From Pelomonas sp. V22 (lineage in GTDB: Bacteria > Pseudomonadota > Gammaproteobacteria > Burkholderiales > Burkholderiaceae_C): a stretch of 64,000 nucleotides of DNA. This document shows, in pieces, positions 16,751 through 25,274 of the stretch (positions within the stretch are counted from its first letter, which is position 1; each line of letters starts with the position of its first letter). The stretch covers positions 310,001-374,000 of the forward strand of contig NZ_JAGIXS010000004.1 of assembly GCF_030014915.1 (NCBI RefSeq). The letters run 5' to 3'. The position numbers and the translations under genes were made by a program. The notes under the pieces are model-generated. The model had not been told where the DNA came from, searched no databases, and saw only the letters and a program-made list of their open reading frames with translations.

Positions 16751-17826
16751 CAGAAGTCGGGGTAGAGGCGACCCGGATTGAACAATCCCTTGGGGTCGAA
16801 GGCCAGCTTCAGCTGCTGGTGGATGCGCGCCAGCGGCGGCGACAGCGGCGCAAACACGCCGGGGCTCTTGTCCAGCGCGCGGTACAGCGTGGCATGGCCG
16901 CCCACGCTGCTCGCGGCCTCGCGCAGCTGGGCCGGCGGCGCGCTGGTCGTGACCCAGCGCTGGGCGCCGCCCCATTCGATCAGTTGCTCGCCAGGCAGCT
17001 TCAGCGCCGGTGCCGTCTGCGGCAGCGACAAGCGCCAGAGCCGCGCGCCAGCCGCGACGGCACGCTCGGCACCTACGAAAAATTCATCGCGCTGGTCGCG
17101 CAGGCCTTCCCAGAACGGCAGGGCCAGGCTGTCCGGTATCAGCTCGCCACCGAGCTTGTGGAAGGCGCTGCGCACCGCGCCTTCGGCCCCGGCGAGGCGC
17201 AGCACCAGGGCGCCATCCCACCAGGCACTGGCGCCGACCGGCAGCGGCTGGCCGCCCCAGCGGTTCAGCTGCTCCAATGCCTTGGCCTGCTCCATCTCGA
17301 AGCGCAAGGTGGCCTGCACAGCCGGGCGCGGCAGCACCTTCAGCGAGACCTCGGCAATCAGGCCCAGCACGCCCAAGGAGCCCGCCATCACGCGCGAGAC
17401 GTCGTAGCCGGCCACGTTCTTCATCACCGTGCCGCCGAAGTTCATCAGCTCGCCCTTGCCGTTCAAGAGCGTGATGCCGAGCACATGGTCGCGCACACCG
17501 CCGGCCTGCGCTCGCGCCGGCCCGGCCAGGCCCGCCGCCACCATGCCGCCGACCGTGCCCTCGCCATTGATACGCGGCGGCTCGAAGGCCAGCTGCTGGC
17601 CCTGCTCGGCCAGCACGCGCTCGAGCTCGGCGATGGGCGTGCCGGCCTGCACCGTCACCACCAGCTCGCTGGGTTCGTAGCTCGTGATCCCATTCAGGGT
17701 GGCCGTGCTCAAGAGCTCACCGCGCGGCTCGCCGCCGTAGAAGCGCTTGCTGCCCTGGCCGCGGATCTCGAACGGCGCCGTGGCCCCGCGCACCCGCTCC
17801 TGCAATTCCTTCAAGGCCGCCGTCAT
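16750..17826 (-). CDS. glcE: Glycolate oxidase FAD-binding subunit
   Basis: A 358-residue second flavin-binding-type subunit of glycolate dehydrogenase. It carries the N-terminal PCMH-type FAD-binding domain: I-R-G-Q-G-S-K-R-F-Y-G near residue 20, G-E-G-T-V-G-G-M-V-A-A-G around residue 90, and the L-N-G-K-G-E-L...V-A-G-Y-D block thereafter. It is shorter than GlcD, as normal for GlcE. The start is set by a TGATG overlap with the glcD stop, and its own stop overlaps glcF the same way. The three subunits are therefore translated as one coupled unit. Confidence 0.94.
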   Translation of the reverse strand: MTAALKELQERVRGATAPFEIRGQGSKRFYGGEPRGELLSTATLNGITSYEPSELVVTVQAGTPIAELERVLAEQGQQLAFEPPRINGEGTVGGMVAAGLAGPARAQAGGVRDHVLGITLLNGKGELMNFGGTVMKNVAGYDVSRVMAGSLGVLGLIAEVSLKVLPRPAVQATLRFEMEQAKALEQLNRWGGQPLPVGASAWWDGALVLRLAGAEGAVRSAFHKLGGELIPDSLALPFWEGLRDQRDEFFVGAERAVAAGARLWRLSLPQTAPALKLPGEQLIEWGGAQRWVTTSAPPAQLREAASSVGGHATLYRALDKSPGVFAPLSPPLARIHQQLKLAFDPKGLFNPGRLYPDF

Positions 17827-19322
17827 CAGAAGCGCTCCAGCTCGGGGAAGGCCAGCAGCCCGCGCTTCACATGCATGCGGCCGTACTCGGCGCAGCGCTG
17901 CAGCGTCGGGATGACCTTGCCAGGGTTGAGCCCCTCGGTGGGATCGAAAGCGCGCTTGACCGCCATCATCTGCGCGCGCTCCTCGGCGGAGAACTGCACG
18001 CACATGGAGTTGAGCTTCTCGACACCCACGCCATGCTCGCCGGTCACCGTGCCGCCCATGGCCACGCTGGTCTCGAGGATCTCGGCGCCGAACTGCTCGC
18101 AGCGGTGCAGCTGGTCGGCGTCGCTGGCGTCGAACATGATCAAGGGATGCAGGTTGCCGTCGCCAGCATGGAATACATTGGCACAGCGCAGGCCGTACTT
18201 GATCTCCATCTGCTGGATGGCCAGCAGGATGTCCGCCAGGCGCTTGCGCGGGATGGTCGAGTCCATGCACATGTAGTCGGGGCTGATGCGGCCCGAGGCC
18301 GGGAAGGCGTTCTTGCGGCCGCTCCAGAACTTGAGGCGCTGGGCCTCGTCCGTGCTGACCGAAAGCTGCGTGGCGCCGCTCTCGCGCAGCACCGCGCTCA
18401 TGTGTTCGATCTCCTCGGCGACCTCTTCCGGCGTGCCGTCGCTTTCGCACAGCAGGATGGCCTCGGCCGTCAGGTCGTAGCCGGCATGGACAAAGTCTTC
18501 CACCGCCGCCGTCATCGGCTTGTCCATCATCTCGAGGCCGGCCGGGATGATGCCGGCCGCGATGATGGCGGCCACGGCCTCGCCGGCTTTGCGCAGGTCG
18601 TCGAAGCTGGCCATGATGCAGCGCGCCAATTGCGGCTTGGGCGTCAGCTTGACGGTGACCTCGGTGATCACGGCCAGCATGCCCTCGCTGCCGACAATGA
18701 GGCTCAGGAGGTCGAGCCCGGCGGCATCGAGCGCCTCGGAGCCGAACTCCACCAGCTCGCCCTCCACCGTGAAGCCGCGCACCTTCAGCACGTTGTGCAG
18801 CGTGAGTCCGTACTTGAGGCAGTGCACGCCGCCGGAGTTCTCCGCCACGTTGCCGCCAATCGTGCAGGCGATCTGGCTGCTGGGGTCGGGCGCGTAATAA
18901 AGGCCATGCGGCGCGGCGGCCTCGGAAATGGCGAGGTTGCGCACGCCACATTGCACACGCGCCGTGCGGGCCAGCGGGTCGATGGCGATGATCTTGTTGA
19001 ACTTGGCCAGGGCCAGGGTCAGGCCTTGCTCATGCGGCATGGCGCCGCCCGAGAGCCCGGTGCCCGCGCCCCGCGCCACCACCGGCACCTGCAGCTCATG
19101 GCAGGCCTTGAGCACCGCGCCGGCTTGCTGCTCGTTCTCGGGCAGGGCCACGGCCAATGGCCGCGTGCGATAGGCGGTCAGGCCATCGCATTCATAGGGC
19201 GTGGTGTCTTCCGACTGCCACAGCAGTGCATGGGCGGGCAGCACATTCAGCAAGGCATCCACCAGGCGCGCCTGGGCCTGGCGGCGTGCACTGGCGTGCG
19301 GGGCATCAGAGGCGTTCGACAA
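17826..19322 (-). CDS. glcD: Glycolate oxidase catalytic subunit, probable TTG start
   Basis: A 498-residue FAD-linked oxidase subunit. R-G-A-G-T-G-L-S-G-G-A near residue 80 and G-G-N-V-A-E-N-S-G-G around residue 155 form the PCMH-type FAD-binding site. The C-terminal FAD-oxidase domain contains V-F-H-A-G-D-G-N-L-H-P and G-E-H-G-V-G. I place the start at a TTG (19322-19320). GGAG lies seven bases upstream of it, and it gives the usual ~497-residue length with Y-E-C-D-G-L-T-A-Y-R at the expected position. The longer in-frame reading from 19415 adds an Arg/Cys-rich stretch foreign to the family. First gene of glcDEF, divergent from an orphan binding-protein gene. Confidence 0.93.
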   Translation of the reverse strand: MSNASDAPHASARRQAQARLVDALLNVLPAHALLWQSEDTTPYECDGLTAYRTRPLAVALPENEQQAGAVLKACHELQVPVVARGAGTGLSGGAMPHEQGLTLALAKFNKIIAIDPLARTARVQCGVRNLAISEAAAPHGLYYAPDPSSQIACTIGGNVAENSGGVHCLKYGLTLHNVLKVRGFTVEGELVEFGSEALDAAGLDLLSLIVGSEGMLAVITEVTVKLTPKPQLARCIMASFDDLRKAGEAVAAIIAAGIIPAGLEMMDKPMTAAVEDFVHAGYDLTAEAILLCESDGTPEEVAEEIEHMSAVLRESGATQLSVSTDEAQRLKFWSGRKNAFPASGRISPDYMCMDSTIPRKRLADILLAIQQMEIKYGLRCANVFHAGDGNLHPLIMFDASDADQLHRCEQFGAEILETSVAMGGTVTGEHGVGVEKLNSMCVQFSAEERAQMMAVKRAFDPTEGLNPGKVIPTLQRCAEYGRMHVKRGLLAFPELERF

Positions 19323-19398
19323 CAGGCATCTCCGGCAACAAGCCGTGACTGTAGCGGCTTCGATGCGCTCTAATGCCCGCAGCTCTCCCTGCACCATC

Positions 19399-20292
19399 GT
19401 GAAGCGCCTTCGCACCGCCCTCCTCGCGCTCCTGATAGCTGGTCGTGCCTCGGCGGCCCCGGCGACACCTGCCAGCGAGTTCCAGCTGACGCTGCGCGCA
19501 CCCGAGAGCCCGTCCGACCAGCGGCAGCTCTACCTCAATGCCGCCATCCAGTTGGCGCTGGACAAGACCGTGGCCAGCCATGGCCCCTACCAGTTGCTGA
19601 ACTCGCCGCCGATGAACAAGCAGCGGGCCCTGATCAGTGCCCGCCAGAAGACCCAGCCCAATCTGATGATCCTCGCCGGCCCGGCCGAGGCGCGCGCCGT
19701 GGGCTCGCTGGCGCCGGTGCGCTTCCCGCTGATGCTCGGGGTCACCGGCTACCGGGTCTGCTTCGTGTCGCCGCAAGCCCGCGAGGCCGTGGCGAGCACG
19801 CGCACGCTGGACGAGCTGCGCCAGCGCTTCAGCCTGGTCCAGGGCACGGGCTGGGCCGATGTGGCCGTGCTGCGGGCCAACGGCTTCCACGTCACCGAGA
19901 GCCCCAGCTACGACTCGCTGTTCCGCATGGTGGCCAAGGGCCGCGCCGACCTGTTCTGCCGCAGCGTGCTGGAAGTGCAGGCCGAATCACAGGCCCAGGC
20001 CGGCCTGCCGGACCTGGTGCTGGACCGCACGTTTGCTTTGCACTACGACCTGCCGCATTTCCTCTATACGCACCGCGACAACCAGGCCGCCATCGAACGG
20101 CTGACCGAGGGGTTGCAGCGGGCCTATGCCGACGGCTCGCTGCAGGCACTGATGCGCCAGCATCTGCAGGCACCCTTGCAGTTCGTCGAGCTGCACAAAC
20201 GGCGCCTGTACCTGCTGCGCACCGCGCCGCCGCCGGACATCGCCTTCGACTACCGCAGCTACAAGCTGGACCTGCCCGGCGCGCCGCGCTGA
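19399..20292 (+). CDS. Orphan periplasmic substrate-binding-like protein, probable GTG start
   Basis: A 297-residue exported protein resembling family-3 solute-binding (PBPb-like) proteins. A GTG start at 19399 gives a compact signal peptide (M-K-R-L-R followed by a hydrophobic core, cleavage after A-S-A). No good Shine-Dalgarno is visible, and an ATG 36 bp upstream is an alternative. The central motif L-R-A-N-G-F-H-V with S-L-F, G-R-A-D-L-F and R-S-V-L-E recurs almost residue for residue in the protein at 26046-26918, so the two are paralogues. No permease or ATPase gene is adjacent. These proteins may be sensory or scavenging rather than part of an ABC importer. Confidence 0.72.
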   Translation: MKRLRTALLALLIAGRASAAPATPASEFQLTLRAPESPSDQRQLYLNAAIQLALDKTVASHGPYQLLNSPPMNKQRALISARQKTQPNLMILAGPAEARAVGSLAPVRFPLMLGVTGYRVCFVSPQAREAVASTRTLDELRQRFSLVQGTGWADVAVLRANGFHVTESPSYDSLFRMVAKGRADLFCRSVLEVQAESQAQAGLPDLVLDRTFALHYDLPHFLYTHRDNQAAIERLTEGLQRAYADGSLQALMRQHLQAPLQFVELHKRRLYLLRTAPPPDIAFDYRSYKLDLPGAPR

Positions 20293-21072
20293 TCAGAGGC
20301 TGCGCGCCAGCGCAGCCGCCGCTTCGCGCAAGCGGCCCACCAGGCCCAACGCCTGACTCAAGGGCAAGCGTGCACTAGGCGCCTGCAGCGCCACCGCGCA
20401 GCGCGCCGGGCTGGCGGCCGAGGCGCCACTCTCGCGCACCGGCACGGCCACGCAGTTGAGGCCTTCGACGAACTCCTGGTCGTCCACCGCATAGCCCTGG
20501 CGGCGGATGCGGGCCAGCTCGGCTTCCAGTTGCTCGCGGCTGTGCAGGGTGCTGGTGGTGTGGCGGGTCAGGGCGAGGCCGGCCAGCAATTGCTGACGCT
20601 GGCGCGCTGGCGCGAACGCGAGGAAGAGCTTGCCGCTGGCCGAGCAATGCAGCGGCACGCGGGTGCCGGGCTTGAGCTCCAGGCGCAGCGGAAAGGCCGT
20701 CTCCACGCGGTCCAGGTAGATCACCTCGGCGCCCGACAGCGCCGTGAGGTTGCAGCTCTCGCCGATGTCGGCCACCAGGGCCCGCAGCACCGCATGGCGC
20801 ACACCGGCCTGGGCACTGCCCGACAAGGTGGCCTCGGCCAGCGCCCGGGCGCGGCCCGCCAGCGCATAGCGGCGGCCATCGGGCTCGCGCTGCAGCCAGC
20901 CGCCCGCTTCCAGCTGCTGCAGCATGCGGTGCAGCGTGGGCTTGGGCCAGCTGGCTTGCGGCAGCAGCTCCGCGAGGCTTTGCGGCTCGCCGGTGCGGGC
21001 CAGCAGCTCCAGCAGCTCGAGCAGGCGCAGCCCGGGGGTGGCATCGGGTTCAGCTTGGGCTTGGGCAGTCAT
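20293..21072 (-). CDS. IclR-family transcriptional regulator
   Basis: A 259-residue regulator. Residues ~10-70 form the winged helix-turn-helix (L-L-E-L-L-A-R...S-L-A-E-L-L...K-P-T-L-H-R-M-L-Q-Q-L). The C-terminal IclR effector domain shows the typical L-H-C-S-A-S-G-K-L-F-L-A and G-Y-A-V-D-D-Q-E blocks. Such proteins bind small organic acids or aromatics and control the neighbouring operon. The start codon lies at the edge of an inverted repeat (21075-21114) shared with the divergent operon, suggesting control of both directions. The C-terminus is Ala/Pro-rich and slightly extended. Confidence 0.92.
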   Translation of the reverse strand: MTAQAQAEPDATPGLRLLELLELLARTGEPQSLAELLPQASWPKPTLHRMLQQLEAGGWLQREPDGRRYALAGRARALAEATLSGSAQAGVRHAVLRALVADIGESCNLTALSGAEVIYLDRVETAFPLRLELKPGTRVPLHCSASGKLFLAFAPARQRQQLLAGLALTRHTTSTLHSREQLEAELARIRRQGYAVDDQEFVEGLNCVAVPVRESGASAASPARCAVALQAPSARLPLSQALGLVGRLREAAAALARSL

Positions 21073-21074
21073 GA

Positions 21075-21114
21075 ATCTCGGAATCCGGGACGAATCTGCA
21101 AAACAATCCGAGAT
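21075..21114. promoter_or_regulatory. Candidate operator between the IclR gene and the FMO operon
   Basis: ATCTCGGA at 21075-21082 is repeated as its exact complement TCCGAGAT at 21107-21114 with a 24-bp spacer, about three helical turns between arm centres. A small palindrome CGGAATCCG (21079-21087) overlaps the left arm. The site sits directly before the IclR start and 31 bp before the FMO start, the classic place for an autoregulating divergent IclR operator. Confidence 0.55.
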
Positions 21115-21144
21115 GATTATTCCTGCTGGCTAAGCTGCCGACCA

Positions 21145-22467
21145 ATGAGCGACACCCGAACTTCCATCGCCCTGATCGGCGCCGGCCCCTCCGGCCTCGC
21201 GGCTGCCCGCAACCTGCAGAAGGCCGGCCTCGCGTTCCAGGGCTTCGAGGCCTACAGCGATGTGGGCGGCCTGTGGAACATCGCCAACCCGCGCAGCACG
21301 GTCTACGAGTCGGCCCACCTGATCTCGAGCAAGCGCATGACCGAGTTCACCGAGTTCCCGATGGACGAGTCGGTGGCCGACTACCCCAGCCACAAGGAAC
21401 TGCAGCGCTACTTCGCGGCCTTTGCCGACAAATTCGGCCTGCGCGATCACTACCATTTCGGCGCACGGGTGCAGCGCGTGGAGCCGGTGGGCAGCGGCCC
21501 GGCGCCGCTGTGGCGCGTCAGCTGGCTCGGGGCCGATGGCAGCGAGCACAGCGCCGAATTCAAGGCCGTGGTGATCGCCAACGGCACGCTGGCCGAACCG
21601 AACATGCCCCGCTTCGAGGGCCACTTCACCGGCGAGCTGCACCACACCAGCGCCTACAAGAGCGCCGAGATGTTCAAGGGCAAGCGGGTGCTGATCGTCG
21701 GCGCCGGCAACTCGGGCTGCGACATCGCGGTGGACGCGGTGCACTACGCCGACAGCGTGGACATCTCGGTGCGGCGCGGCTACTACTTCGTGCCCAAGTA
21801 CGTGTTCGGCAAGCCGGCCGACACGATTGGCGGCAAGCTCACGCTGCCGCCCTGGCTGAAGCAGCGCATCGACAGCCGCATCCTGCAGTGGTTCACCGGC
21901 GACCCGGTGCGCTTCGGCTTCCCCAAGCCCGAATACCGGATGTACGAATCTCATCCGGTGGTGAACTCGCTGATCCTGCATCACATCGGCCATGGCGACG
22001 TGAAGGTGCGGCCCGACATCGCGCGCTTCGAGGGCCAGACCGTGCACTTCAAGGACGGCAGCTCGCGCGGCTACGACCTGGTGCTGGCCGCCACCGGCTA
22101 CCAGCTGCACTACCCCTTCATCAGCCGCGAGCTCTTGAACTGGCAGGGCATGGCACCACGGCTCTACCTGAACATCTTCGCGCCGCGCTTCACGAACCTG
22201 GCCGTGATCGGCATGGTCGAGGCCAGCGGCCTCGGCTGGCAGGGCCGCTACGAGCAGGCCGAGCTGGTGGCGCGCTTCCTGAAGGCCCAGCAGGACGAGC
22301 CGGCCCGGGCCGCCGCCTTCACGGCCAAGATCCAGGGCCCGCCGCCCGACCTCAGCGGCGGCTACCGCTACCTGAAGCTGGAGCGCATGGCCTACTACGT
22401 CAACAAGGACGTCTACCGCCGCACGGTGCGCGCCGAATCGGCGGCCCTGGCCGGAGGCACTGCATGA
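21145..22467 (+). CDS. Flavin-containing monooxygenase (class B)
   Basis: A 440-residue FAD/NADPH monooxygenase. The FAD-binding motif G-A-G-P-S-G is at residues 12-17, the NADPH motif G-A-G-N-S-G near 186-191, and the class-B fingerprint F-x-G-x-x-x-H-x-x-x-Y at residues 161-171. The last residue of the fingerprint is Tyr rather than the Trp usual for Baeyer-Villiger enzymes, favouring an N- or S-oxygenating FMO. It is the first gene of a four-gene operon divergent from an IclR regulator, and its stop overlaps the next start as ATGA. The substrate, perhaps an amine, thioether or ketone, cannot be read from sequence. Confidence 0.9.
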   Translation: MSDTRTSIALIGAGPSGLAAARNLQKAGLAFQGFEAYSDVGGLWNIANPRSTVYESAHLISSKRMTEFTEFPMDESVADYPSHKELQRYFAAFADKFGLRDHYHFGARVQRVEPVGSGPAPLWRVSWLGADGSEHSAEFKAVVIANGTLAEPNMPRFEGHFTGELHHTSAYKSAEMFKGKRVLIVGAGNSGCDIAVDAVHYADSVDISVRRGYYFVPKYVFGKPADTIGGKLTLPPWLKQRIDSRILQWFTGDPVRFGFPKPEYRMYESHPVVNSLILHHIGHGDVKVRPDIARFEGQTVHFKDGSSRGYDLVLAATGYQLHYPFISRELLNWQGMAPRLYLNIFAPRFTNLAVIGMVEASGLGWQGRYEQAELVARFLKAQQDEPARAAAFTAKIQGPPPDLSGGYRYLKLERMAYYVNKDVYRRTVRAESAALAGGTA

Positions 22468-23390
22468 TCCCGGTCGACGAGGTCCGCCTCAACTTCAATC
22501 CGGCCTCGCTGCAGGCGCTCAATGCGGTGCTGGCCTTCCTGATGTTCGGCATTGCGCTGGACACGCGGGTCGAGGATTTCAAGCGCGTGGCCCGCATGCC
22601 GCTGGCCATGGCCGTGGCCATCGCCGCGCAGTTCCTGCTGCTGCCGGCCATCACCTACGGCCTGACCCTCGTGCTGCAGCCGGCGCCCAGCATTGCCCTC
22701 GGCATGATCCTGGTGGCCTGCTGCCCGCCGGGCAATATCTCCAACATCATCACGCACCGGGCCGGCGGCAATGTGGCGCTTTCGGTGTCGATGACGGCCG
22801 TCTCGAACGCCCTGGCCATCGTCCTGATGCCGCTCAACGTGGCCTTCTGGGGCGGCCTGCATCCGACCGCGGCACCGCTGCTGAAGGCCATTGCGCTGGA
22901 CCCGCGCGAGATGGGCCTGCACATCGTCATCATCATCGGCCTGCCCTTCGTGCTGGGCATGGCCTGCGCGCGACTGCTGCCGGCCTTCACCGACAAGGTC
23001 AAGAAGCCGGCACGCCTGCTCAGCTTCCTGTGCCTCGTGCTCTTCATCGTCGCGGCCATCGCCGGCAACTGGCGCTACTTCCTCGAGTACCTGGGCCTGG
23101 TGCTGGGCGCCGTCGTGCTGCACGACGCCCTGGCCTACGGCCTCGGCTACGGCTGCGCGGCACTGGCCGGGCTGGCGGAGTACGAGCGGCGCGCCATGTC
23201 GGTCGAGGTCGGCATCCGCAATGCGGGCCTCGGCCTCGTGCTGATCTTCGGCTTCTTCGGCGGCCTCGGCGGCATGGCCGTGGTGGCCGGCGCCTGGGGC
23301 TTCCTGGACATCATCATCGGCATGGGCCTGGCGGCCTGGTGGGCCCGACGGCCGGCCGCACGAACGCGCTTCAAGGGCGATATCCAATGA
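22464..23390 (+). CDS. Bile acid:sodium symporter (SBF) family transporter
   Basis: A 308-residue membrane protein with nine or ten hydrophobic segments. The family-typical segments V-A-C-C-P-P-G-N-I-S-N-I-I-T-H (residues ~85-100) and the G-I-R-N-A-G-L-G block late in the protein are the two crossover motifs of SBF/ASBT-type carriers. Members move organic anions with sodium. It is translationally coupled by ATGA overlaps to the FMO before and the epimerase after. This suggests it imports or exports the organic acid handled by the operon. True bile acid transport is not implied. Confidence 0.9.
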   Translation: MIPVDEVRLNFNPASLQALNAVLAFLMFGIALDTRVEDFKRVARMPLAMAVAIAAQFLLLPAITYGLTLVLQPAPSIALGMILVACCPPGNISNIITHRAGGNVALSVSMTAVSNALAIVLMPLNVAFWGGLHPTAAPLLKAIALDPREMGLHIVIIIGLPFVLGMACARLLPAFTDKVKKPARLLSFLCLVLFIVAAIAGNWRYFLEYLGLVLGAVVLHDALAYGLGYGCAALAGLAEYERRAMSVEVGIRNAGLGLVLIFGFFGGLGGMAVVAGAWGFLDIIIGMGLAAWWARRPAARTRFKGDIQ

Positions 23391-24355
23391 GGGTACTGAT
23401 CACAGGTGCGGACGGTTTTCTCGGCCGCTCGCTCGTGCTGGCGCTGGCCAAGGCCGGCTGCTGCGAATGGCTGGTAGCGCAGGACGTGCGGGAAGTACCG
23501 GCCGAGCGCCGCATGCCTGGCGTGGTCTACGAGCGCCAGGATGTGCGCGATGCCAGCCTCGTGCATGCGCTGCAGCTGCATCGCATCGACACCGTCGTCC
23601 ACCTGGCCTCCATCGTCACGCCGGGCCGCGATTCGAGCCGCGAGCTGGAGTACTCGGTCGATGTGCTGGGCAGCAAGAACGTGCTGCAGGCCTGCGTGGC
23701 CACCGGCGTGCAGCACCTGCTGGTCAGCAGCAGCGGCGCGGCCTACGGCTACCACCCCGACAACCCGGACTGGATCAGCGAGGACCAGGCCTTGCGCGGC
23801 AATGAGAGCTTTGCCTACTCGCACCACAAGCGCCTGGTCGAGGAGATGCTGGCCGAGTACCGCGCCCGCCATCCCGAACTGAAGCAGACGGTGTTCCGCA
23901 TAGGCACCATCCTCGGCGAGCGAGTCGACAACCAGATCACGGCGCTGTTCGAGAAGAAGCGGCTGCTGGCGATACGCGGCAGCGACAGCCCCTTCGTCTT
24001 CATCTGGGACGAGGATGTTTGCGCCGCCTTCCTGCATGCGCTGCAGACCGGCCGCGCCGGGCTCTTCAACCTGGCCGGCGATGGCGCCCTGCCGCTGCGC
24101 GAGATCGCGGCGCGGCTCGGCAAGCCGGTGCTGGACCTGCCGGCAGGCCTCTTGCAGTTCGCCCTTGCCGTGGGCTCGAAGTTGGGCGTCAGCCGCTACG
24201 GGCCTGAGCAGCTGGACTTCCTGCGCTACCGGCCCGTGCTCTTGAACCGGCGCCTGAAAGAGGAGCTCGGCTTCGTGCCCGGCAAGACCAGCGCACAAGC
24301 CTTCGAGGCCTTCGTTGCAGCCCGCGCCGCACAAGGCCGGAAGCTCACGCGATGA
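23387..24355 (+). CDS. NAD-dependent epimerase/dehydratase (extended SDR)
   Basis: A 322-residue extended short-chain dehydrogenase/reductase. The N-terminal NAD(P) motif is T-G-A-D-G-F-L-G at residues 6-13. The catalytic region shows S-S-S-G-A-A-Y-G-Y followed by Y-S-H-H-K, the Y-x-x-x-K active-site pair. The C-terminal part matches sugar-nucleotide epimerases and 3-beta-HSD-like members. It is the third gene of the IclR-linked operon, overlapping both neighbours by four bases. The physiological substrate is unknown; in this context a non-sugar carbonyl compound is as likely as a nucleotide sugar. Confidence 0.88.
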   Translation: MRVLITGADGFLGRSLVLALAKAGCCEWLVAQDVREVPAERRMPGVVYERQDVRDASLVHALQLHRIDTVVHLASIVTPGRDSSRELEYSVDVLGSKNVLQACVATGVQHLLVSSSGAAYGYHPDNPDWISEDQALRGNESFAYSHHKRLVEEMLAEYRARHPELKQTVFRIGTILGERVDNQITALFEKKRLLAIRGSDSPFVFIWDEDVCAAFLHALQTGRAGLFNLAGDGALPLREIAARLGKPVLDLPAGLLQFALAVGSKLGVSRYGPEQLDFLRYRPVLLNRRLKEELGFVPGKTSAQAFEAFVAARAAQGRKLTR

Positions 24356-25245
24356 ACACGACGCTCAGCCGCGGCGACGCGCTGCGCATCGCCGCCGTCG
24401 TCGTCATCTGGGGCCTCAATTTCGTCGTGATGAAGCTGGGTCTGCAGGGCCTCTCGCCGATGTTGCTCGGCGCCCTGCGCTTCTGCGTGGCAGCCGCGGC
24501 GCTGCTGGTGATCTGGCGCCGCCCGCCCCTGCCCTGGCGCTATCTGCTGGCCTATGGCCTGGCCCAGGGCGTGGGCCAGTTCGGCCTCTTGTTCACCGGC
24601 CTGCAGCTCGGCATGACGGCGGGCATGGCCTCGGTGGTGATGCAGACCCAGGCCTTCTTCACCCTGCTGCTGGCTGCGCCACTGCTGGGCGAGCCGACCC
24701 GGCGCTCGCAGTGGCTCGGGCTCACGGTGGCCTTGCTGGGCCTCGTCGCCATCGCCTCGGCCCATGGTGAGGGGCCGGGCCAGATGACGCTGATCGGTTT
24801 CCTGCTGACGCTGGGTGCGGCCTTCATGTGGGCGCTTTCGAACCTCGTCGGCCGCTTCGCCGCGCGCCAGGGCGACTACGACCCGGTGGCCTTCATCGCC
24901 TGGAGCAGCCTGGTGCCCATCCTGCCCTTCTGCGCGCTGGCACTCTGGCAGCAGGGGCACGACCCGATCCGCCAGCAGCTCCATGCGATGGACTGGCGCG
25001 CCTGCGCGGCCGTGCTCTACCTGGGCTTGCTGGCCACCCTGCTGGCCTACAGCCTCTGGACGCGTTTGCTCAAGCGCCATGCGGCCAGCCAGATCGTGCC
25101 CTGGTCGCTGCTGGTGCCGGTGGTCGGCCTGCTGGCGGCGGCGGCGGCCTTCGGCGAATGGCCCAGCCCCTTGCAATGGGCGGGCACGGCGGCCGTGCTG
25201 CTGGGGCTGGGCATCAATCAGGGGACAGGTCGGCGACCACGCTGA
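24352..25245 (+). CDS. EamA/DMT-family exporter
   Basis: A 297-residue protein with ten predicted membrane helices arranged as two five-helix EamA repeats. The first repeat opens I-A-A-V-V-V-I-W-G-L-N-F-V-V-M-K-L-G, typical of the drug/metabolite transporter superfamily. It is the last gene of the FMO operon and overlaps the epimerase stop (ATGA). Members usually export amino acids or other small metabolites, so it may remove a product of the pathway. It ends 29 bp before an oppositely regulated binding-protein gene. Confidence 0.9.
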   Translation: MNTTLSRGDALRIAAVVVIWGLNFVVMKLGLQGLSPMLLGALRFCVAAAALLVIWRRPPLPWRYLLAYGLAQGVGQFGLLFTGLQLGMTAGMASVVMQTQAFFTLLLAAPLLGEPTRRSQWLGLTVALLGLVAIASAHGEGPGQMTLIGFLLTLGAAFMWALSNLVGRFAARQGDYDPVAFIAWSSLVPILPFCALALWQQGHDPIRQQLHAMDWRACAAVLYLGLLATLLAYSLWTRLLKRHAASQIVPWSLLVPVVGLLAAAAAFGEWPSPLQWAGTAAVLLGLGINQGTGRRPR

Positions 25246-25274
25246 GGCCCGACGGGTCTATATTGGATCGGACC

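Noticed and set aside
16750-18951. A single 733-residue reading joining glcE to an upstream Arg/His-rich stretch
   Set aside because: The N-terminal part is the wrong frame of glcD; real glcE starts at 17826 with a TGATG overlap.
22464-23390. Bile acid transporter in the literal sense
   Set aside because: The family name covers many organic-anion carriers; nothing in the operon points to bile acids.
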